Below, piece by piece: positions 57,095 to 64,000 of a DNA stretch of 64,000 nt. The position numbers and the translations under genes were made by a program. How positions within the stretch are numbered: position 1 is the stretch's first letter; every line of letters begins with the position of its first letter. The notes beneath the pieces are model-generated. The model was not told the DNA's origin. It made no database searches and saw only the letters and a program-made list of their open reading frames with translations. Source of the stretch: Alligator mississippiensis (lineage: Eukaryota > Chordata > Crocodylia > Alligatoridae); assembly GCF_030867095.1 (NCBI RefSeq), contig NC_081828.1, forward strand, positions 5,905,501 to 5,969,500, written 5' to 3'.

Positions 57095-57948
57095 GTCTAT
57101 TCCATGCATATTGGCAGGTTATAGTTATATATTTTGCTGCCTGTATTGATGGTTTTATCTGTCTAAATAAGCAGACAAAATGATGCTAGTGTAACCAAAT
57201 CTGCTCCCCGCCCCGCCCACTTATTCAGTGAACGAGCCAGGATGCACATTTGTTTCCCTCCTCTATTTTAAACAAAGCAGGAGAAGGACACTCTTGCCCT
57301 TTTCAGTCATTCAGCTTTTTCAATAGATGGGCAATTTGCCCTGGCCTGTTGATGTGAGATCTGTTCAATTGGAGGCTGAGAAGGTTACCTCTCTGGGGAA
57401 AGCATCGAACTGCTGAAGAACATTTGGTGGCCTTTAACAAAAAAATGATGTTCCTGCCAATAGAGCCCCAGCAGGCTTGTAAGGACAGACTCCAAGTTTG
57501 GTGGGATTGCGATGCAGGGACTTCAAAATGTTTGCACTGGGCATACGAGCTCATTGCCTAGCTCTGGGCATCTGCGACCCCCTCCCCACCTCTTAAGCAT
57601 GTCAGCAAAAGCGACTGCTGCTTTCAACAAGGAATCTGGACCCTGTTCAAGGCAGTGAACTGGGCTGCGGGAAGAAGGGACATCCTTCCACTCCAAAGAG
57701 AGTGGTTTTGTTTCATTTTTGTTTTTAAAAGAGTCTGACATTAATAGTAACTTCATGCTTAGAAATGTTAGGAAGCATTTGCTTTGGGGTGGGGGCAGGA
57801 AATCTTTCTCTATTTCCACACCATGTATGACCAGGCATTTACCTTCTAGATGCAGCTCTTGAACAGACAAGGATATATTCTGACTTGTTCTTTCTCCCTC
57901 CTCCTGCCATCACCCATTACCAAACTTGGAAACAGATTTTGTATCAGT

Positions 57949-58608
57949 TTTAATAATTTAGGTAAAGCTGGGCTCACTGAAAGCCTGCCTTGATGACGAT
58001 CTAGACCAGTGGGGCCAACTTTTTTTGACAGGAGCGCCACAAATAAGCCCCACACCCTCTCCAAGTGCCACTCGGGTCCCCTTCCTCTGCCTGATCTCCT
58101 GCTCTGCTTTCTACTCTGTACACTCTGCCCAATCCCCTGCTCTTTCTTCTGCCCTGTGCTCTCTGCCTGATCTCCTGCTCTGCCTTCTGCTTCCTTCTCC
58201 ATCTGCTGCTGTGTTGCCTATCCCCTCCCTGCTGCTGTGTGCTGCACACAGGGGCTGGCCATGTCCCTTGTGGCACTCATGCCACAGGCTGGCCACTCCT
58301 GATCTAAAGACTTAGTACTGGCTTCCAATTTGAACAGTCGGAAAAGAGAAGTGGTGGTGAAAAAGCACCACACTGGCTTTCTAAGGGGATAATGCACCGC
58401 ATTCAAGTGTTCAATAGCTTGGAAATCTGTTTTCAATCTCAATGCTTTTCCTTTAGGGGTTCCTGTTCAAAGGCCCCACTAGCCCATAACAGGTCTTCCC
58501 AGTGAACATTACACATTAAAAAATGGGAGTACAAATATTTGTTATGCAAAAATAATTTTCATTAAAAATATTAATCTTCTGTACTATGCACTTCCAGTAG
58601 GATTGCTA
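57949..58608 (-). other. SPATA6: Possible SPATA6 3' UTR with ATTAAA polyA signal
   Basis: Downstream of the SPATA6 stop on the minus strand, the first polyA-type hexamer I found is ATTAAA (tttaat on the + strand at 57949-57954), about 655 bases past the stop. If used, the 3' UTR would contain a complete hAT-like MITE (58007-58301). A more distal site is possible, for example the signal at 53009-53014. Confidence 0.35.
58007..58301. mobile_element. hAT-like MITE, copy 2, inside the possible SPATA6 3' UTR
   Basis: Left end CAGTGGGGCCAACTTTTTTT then gacaggagcgccacaa. The inverted right end is CAGGAGTGGCCAGCCTGTGG then catgagtgccacaa. The flanks atctagac and atctaaag look like a decayed 8-bp duplication. 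The interior has repeated 'ctgcctgatctcctgctctg'-type words. Confidence 0.75.
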
Positions 58609-58789
58609 TCAGGAGTGTAATTTTCTTTCCAAAATAGTGCTGGAAGCTTTTTTGTACATGTTTCTGTATATTTTCTCCAGGCTGTCTTCAAAGATAGCTC
58701 TGTGAGGTTTTCCTTTATAGTCAGCTGCTCGACTGGACCAATATTCACCATCATCTAAGTGAACGGTGGTGTTCTGCTGCACGGATGAA
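58609..58789 (-). CDS. SPATA6: SPATA6 last coding exon
   Basis: Read on the minus strand, the exon encodes SSVQQNTTVHLDDGEYWSSR, then AADYKGKPHRAIFEDSLEKI, then YRNMYKKASSTILERKLHS and TGA. This is the conserved C-terminus of SPATA6 (LDDGEYWSNRAAEYKGKPHRA in human as I recall it). SPATA6 is a testis protein needed to build the sperm connecting piece. The acceptor ag is at 58791-58790. One leading base completes a Ser codon begun in the upstream exon, so the two exons agree in phase. The gene is convergent with SLC5A9, as in human. The paralogue SPATA6L is less likely given that neighbour. Confidence 0.93.
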
Positions 58790-61700
58790 CTGTCGACATA
58801 AGCAAAGCCACAACGATCAAATTAAGGAAAGTAAGAGGAAACATAAGCCTACAAATACAGTGTAAATCCAGATAGACTGCTGATAGAGATAATTTTCTGA
58901 GATAGAAATAAAGTTATACTGCAATTACTCCTGTGAAATGGAAGCTCATGTTATTAATCCACAAAAGTCCTACTTAAAGGTAACCAAGGGTTCTTTAGGA
59001 AAACCTCCTTAATAGAGAGAGGATTCACTTTGGAACAGCATGCAGTCATTTTGCTGTGTTTTGACTGGCAGAGTGAATAGGTATTGAGCCGCATGCAACA
59101 GCAACCTAGTAGGATTTGTATGTCCTTTGAAGGTCAAAATGTAACTACAAGCCGCTATTGCAATAAGAAGGCAACCTATTCAAGTTATATTAAATGGCTT
59201 TGGTGACAGCTGTAAAGTGTTCTACCCTAAGCATCTTACATTACAAAATATTTTACCAAACACATCATGATATAACGGCAATAGGCTGTTACTTGTGCTC
59301 CCCAGCAGGTGCCCCTGCTTTAAGAACAGTTTCTCAAATAACTGTAGCTTCCAAAAGTCATTCTCGCCTAAAACCATCCAGTGGAAATTATTTCTTGAAA
59401 GCCATTATCAAACAGTGACAGATATTAATATATTCATATCTAAACTTCATGGATTGTTTGCCTTCTCTTAGAATGCCTGAAATAAAGGTTTAAATATATT
59501 ATGAACATAATGGAATGAGCCAGAACCATTTTCTGTTATATGCTGGAAATGAACAGATCATCCCAAATTTTAAAAAGCCAGTGTGGCTCTAGTAAAATTT
59601 TCAAATATATGCAAGTGTTGCAGGAGTCTAAGTCTCTTTAGGAAATGAGATTTTGGTACTTTTGAGATGCTTACCTATTTTCTAAAGACTCAGATTCCTA
59701 TTCAAGTGCCTTCAGAGTGGTCTATACTGCAACCTTTACAGTGGGAAACTAAATGGGACATATGAGATTGGTGATGACTATTTTCTTCTCTAGGAAATAA
59801 AAGATTTGATTCCAGAGGAAGATTGTCAATGTTTTGTTTCTGCAATACCTGGTTGGGTCAACTAAGTCCTACCATTTTTCCTGAAGCTACTACTTGAAAT
59901 ATGGTAGGATAAAATGAGTGAAGCCACATAAGTAAAATTATTCACAAGGGCTTACTTTGCTAGCCATACCAAAATAAACACAGCAACATGACCAGACTTC
60001 TCAGGTGAATAAACTATATCAGTTGTGCCTACATGCAATGTGGGCACAAGACTGAAAAATGCTAAAAGGCCATATGGCTCTAAAACTTAATCTTCAAAAT
60101 TTGAAGCTTATTGGACTATCTGGAAATTAAAAATTGCTTTCCCTGACAGACGGACCAAACTGCACTTTATGGATGCAATACAAAGGAAATCAACCTGCAG
60201 ATAATTTCAAACCAACAAAAAAGCCTAACAACTGCATATTACATTTCGAGAGGCCTGTATAACTGGACAGACCTTGCATGGACTGAGCTAGGTCTAAATA
60301 TTAGATTTGTTTTCTCTCCTTTTCACACCTGATAATATTACCCAGCTTCCACAAGAGAAGCCACAGTCTAGCCAATGGGTGGGCAAAATTTTTGGGCAGA
60401 GTGCCAAACCCTCCTCTAACCTCAACTTGTAAGATGCTGGCATGCCAAGGGTGGATGACAGGGGAGCCACAAGGGGCCCAATTCTTGTAGTGACAGTGCA
60501 GCCCAGCCCCTTCCCCCACATCCACCGAGGCACGCATGCCAAGCAAAACGCCTTTGCATGCCACGCTCTGGCACCTGCACCACGGGTTGCCTACCAGTGG
60601 TCTAGCCCATATATATTACTTGAAAATTCAACCTTTATTTTCCTGGATTACATTTCCAGCAGTTTTACTTCCTTATTTACAGAGTCCAGTTCCAGCAATT
60701 CCAGCTACCAAGAAAAGCCTGAGCCAAAGAAACCCCAGGTCCTTATGCGCCCGCATCAAAAGATCGTTATGGACATGTTGCTGCATTATGCGATATTATG
60801 CATACAGCCGCTGAGCTGCTAATTTCCAGCACAAAGGGTTTTTTGTGACACCAGGAGATCCTAGTGTCAAAACAAAAAAAAACCCAGTAGAAAGGAAAGA
60901 GGGGTGGTGCATGTAGCGGCAATGTGTGCGGCCCAAATCTGGAGCCTGACCATGCTCCACATGCCCAGATCACCACTGCTGGAGCCGTGGGAGGCTCCCA
61001 GGACCCCAGGTAAAGCTGCTGGGGCTTACCAAGGTGCAGGCCCCAGCCTCCCCTACCCCACCCAGGGCAACTTGCCTTGTGTCAGACAGCACATGCAGGT
61101 GCGTTCCCCAGGGACAAGCAGCGTGGCAAAACTACGTGCTGCTGCTGCTGCTGCTATTTGTTCCGAGGGAAACGCATGTGCACGCTTGTCTGCGCGTGCC
61201 CTATGAGGGGACACAGATCAACTCCTGAAGAACAACAGTAATGCCTGCAAACTCTATACTGCAGTGAAGATAAAGGATGTAAAACCTTGATCGGTTCACT
61301 ATTTTTGGTGTGTTTCCATTAGTCATTCCTTGCTCATGAGATATTCAGCATCGGTCTGGACAAAAAGACAGTCATGTTAGAGAAAAGTCAGTTGCTTGTC
61401 TTAACCGGAAACCATCCTGACAATCTGAGCTAAGTGATCTGGGAATTACACACACAAATCATATTAACAGCAGGATTTTTGCACGCAACTCCCCACTCTG
61501 AAATACCTGTCATATGCCTTTGTTCCCTCATACATCTCCTTTAGGAGTCCCAGACGTTCTTCTTAGAGTGAGTCATATGCTAAATATTTCACAAAACACG
61601 GACCTTTTCCATACTCCCAGTGGTTTTCAATCATCTACTTTACTGCCAACATTTGGTCGTCAGGACTATGTCCTTCCTTGAACTCTGTCTCTGTCCTTGT

Positions 61701-63150
61701 ACCCTGCTTTTGTACACTGTGGCAAAAACTGAGCAGTCAGGCTGGCCTTGACTTCTTACATATCTCCCCCATTTGTGGAGTGGGATTAGTGCTGCCAGCA
61801 TCTAACCCTGAGGTACAGTACTTTCCCCAACTCAGTGCCACATTTCCTATCCGATCATTTCTTGCTGCTGTAGTATTAGGATATGTTGCTTCTTTTATTC
61901 ATGGGCTGAAGGTTCAGCACCAATCTCAAAGTCCCAAAGCTGCTTCAAAACAAACTCATACACAACACACTTTGTTTGCTGCAGCTATAAGGACAAAAAG
62001 GGAAGGAGCAAACAGGACACTCACAGAATAAAGGAGAGGACAATAGGTATAGGGATGTTACCAGCAACTTAAGTAGCTCTGAAACCTGGATGAATCAGTG
62101 CTTTGCGTCACAAGAAGGTAAGATTTTTTTACTGGCTTCCTTAGATATAGCTATACCCCAATTTCCAGGACTAAAAATGGCTTTTAAAATTATACTCATA
62201 GTTTTAAAGCCAGTAGACTACACAATATGAGGAACTTCTTTTGTTAGTGTATGCAAAGGTCATTCTTGTCATTATGAAAGCTTCTGCTGTATTTTGCTAC
62301 ACTTTGACAATTCTTTTAGGTCAAATCCAGCTAAGGGTCACAATGCATTTTCAGTATACTTCAAAACAAAAAGGAAAGGCATATACGCTTAATGTTTTAC
62401 ATGTATGAAGTGCCTTTCATTCTTTTTAGAGAATGTTTTATGAACTGCTAAATATAGACACACAGAGTGCCACTGAACTGTAATCACCTCTACAATTCTG
62501 CAGTTGCAATCAGCCAGTGCACTTAGAGTAAGGATATGAGAGCCTGACTCTATGCACACGAACAGTGCTAGAGAATACTTGGACAGCCAGAAAGGACCTG
62601 AAGTTTAGGGCATCATCTGTAACACAAACTAAACGGTGGGCTACTCTGTTTATCTACACTACCATGGATGGATGAAACATGGAATACACTTGATCGTTAA
62701 GGGAAAAGGTTTTTCAGGAACGTGCCTGAAAAAAAATTCCAAGCTACTAAATAAACCACAATTCATTTTTATATTTCTACAATCTATGACAGACACGTAT
62801 TAATTAAAAATAAAAAAATTACATTTACCCTCTGAGATGACGAAATTTAAGGTAGCACCCCAGGTTTATTTTTTATGACCAATAAAATCCTGAAATTGGG
62901 GATTTACGAAAGCTGCGCTGACACTGTGTCAATCACAGCGTTACGAGAGACACAACGATAATTAGCTGTATTTTGCTTTTAGGTGCAAAGCTTTGTAGAA
63001 CTAACTTGCAGAGAAGCGTGGGTATTTTCCAAAGTATCTCACAGTTTAATATAGAAGATGAATTTAGGCAGGCATAAATTTTGCAGATAGATTTCACGGT
63101 AGTGAGATACATAGGCTAGTTCCATGCCTTTCATCAGACAGATTTCATAC
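58790..63150 (-). other. SPATA6: Last SPATA6 intron
   Basis: A 4.4-kb A/T-rich intron with MITE copy 3 and otherwise little I can name. A short (CTG)n run is at 61138-61155. The frame 61678-62031 on the + strand has no recognised content. Confidence 0.7.
60373..60599. mobile_element. hAT-like MITE, copy 3, in the last SPATA6 intron
   Basis: Left end CAATGGGTGGGCAAAATTTT and inverted right end CACTGGTAGGCAACCCGTGG, both leading into 'gtgcca'-type text. It is flanked by gtctagc on both sides (60366-60372 and 60600-60606). Confidence 0.72.
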
Positions 63151-63251
63151 CTGCTCTGGAGATTGCTGCCCAATGAGGAGTCTTTACATGAGTCCCTAAA
63201 CGAGCTTCCTTTTGTCTTATTCGAGCCTTCTTTTGATGAGTTACTCTCATC
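63151..63251 (-). CDS. SPATA6: SPATA6 penultimate coding exon
   Basis: The minus-strand exon of 101 nt encodes DESNSSKEGSNKTKGSSFRD then SCKDSSLGSNLQS and two bases (AG) of a Ser codon finished in the last exon. The acceptor is tttctttag at its right side and the donor gtatga at its left. The Ser/Lys-rich low-complexity content fits the disordered C-terminal half of SPATA6. The phase match with the exon at 58789-58609 is the main evidence. Earlier exons lie beyond the right edge of the window. Confidence 0.85.
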
Positions 63252-64000
63252 CTAAAGAAAAAATTAAACCAAACAAGTCAGAAATCAAACTCCCATTACC
63301 CTGATTAAAGATCCCATTACATATGGCACATGTGTGAATGCGTGCACACGCACACCCACACTCACTCAACTCTTTCCATTTAGCAGACTGTTAAAATACT
63401 TGCAATTCTTGGGGGAGGAAAAGGTGTAATGAACCAAATACCACTCATGATCACTTTAATTAAATCCACTAGAACTCATCTAATCATTTGCAGATAATAC
63501 GCTCATCTAATCATTTTTAGATCATACACTGAAACTAATTTCTAGGCATTGGACATCCAAGGAAGGGCCTGTGCAGACAACACCAGCCACTAATGCTTGC
63601 TTACATAGGTGCATGGGTGAGTCCTACAAAACATGCCGACAGCAGCATTATATCCATAGCTTACATAAGAGAAACACCAATTAATATTCATTATATCATT
63701 ATAATATGCCTGTGTTATTCACGGAATACATTTTATCAGTAAACAGTATTTTTAGAGGTCAAAGGTTTTTCATTCTGGTATGCAAGGTAAGGAAAAAGGG
63801 TACACTGTTAGTTCACCTGACTTTATGGCAAAGAGGATGGACACAGTCACTTCAGTGATGATTTTAAGAATAATTATATAGGTGTCTTCACTCCTAAGTA
63901 CCTTACAGACATCAACCACTGTTCAGCTCCCCTCTGTCATAGGTGCATAGCCTAACATCCATTTTGAATAAGTCAGTGGCACAACAAGGACAAATACGTA
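63252..64000 (-). other. SPATA6: SPATA6 intron reaching the window edge
   Basis: A/T-rich, with a small duplication of 'ctcatctaatcatttgcaga' near 63475-63520 (ctaatcattt repeated). I see no further exon before the edge. Confidence 0.65.

Larger units (their letters stand above)
54738..57948. other. A/T-rich DNA downstream of SPATA6
   Basis: Contains a MIR-like fragment (55395-55545) and a hAT-like MITE (56844-57094). The minus-strand region 54881-55200 has open frames and a possible acceptor and donor, but no protein I recognise. Confidence 0.6.

Noticed and set aside
58609-63251. SPATA6L as the identity of the two minus-strand exons
   Set aside because: The C-terminal motif fits both paralogues in part, but the SLC5A9 neighbour and convergent order match the SPATA6 locus.

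Overview
The window is vertebrate nuclear DNA from a reptile, most likely a crocodilian. It carries many decayed CR1 3' ends of the crocodilian type (the 'tccaaccccctgctccaagcagga' and 'ggtcccttccag' signatures), MIR-like tRNA-derived SINEs, hAT-type MITEs and long (CA)n and (TATC)n microsatellites. There are no operons or bacterial genes. The species call is an inference from repeat style. The gene calls rest on exon translations compared with remembered protein families.

Two genes are clear. The first is a complete SLC5A9 (SGLT4, a sodium-coupled mannose/fructose/1,5-anhydroglucitol transporter) on the + strand. Its 14 coding exons run from 6191 to 38225, all introns are GT-AG, all phases match, and the spliced frame of 2001 nt encodes 666 residues. 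A near-consensus HNF1 site lies about 73 bp before the start codon and a polyA signal lies 240 bp after the stop. The second is the 3' end of SPATA6 on the - strand, a sperm connecting-piece protein. Its last two coding exons are at 63251-63151 and 58789-58609, and the rest of the gene lies beyond the right edge. The convergent SLC5A9/SPATA6 arrangement is the same as in human 1p33.

Layout: 1-6100 is upstream non-coding DNA with CR1 and MIR fragments. 6191-38225 is SLC5A9, with MITEs in introns 2 and 12 and a ~125-bp minisatellite in intron 10. 38226-58608 is the intergenic stretch, with a CR1 copy, a duplicated segment, two striking palindromes, a microsatellite tract and one unrecognised minus-strand exon candidate (54276-54555) with its own possible polyA signal. 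58609-64000 is the SPATA6 3' region, with related hAT-like MITEs in and around it. The left two thirds looks visibly richer in G+C than the right third.

I found no strong evidence for a new biological system. The observations best worth following are the orphan 92-codon terminal-exon candidate between the two genes, the two long near-perfect palindromes, the HNF1 site at the SLC5A9 promoter, and the small family of MITEs clustered around the SPATA6 3' end.
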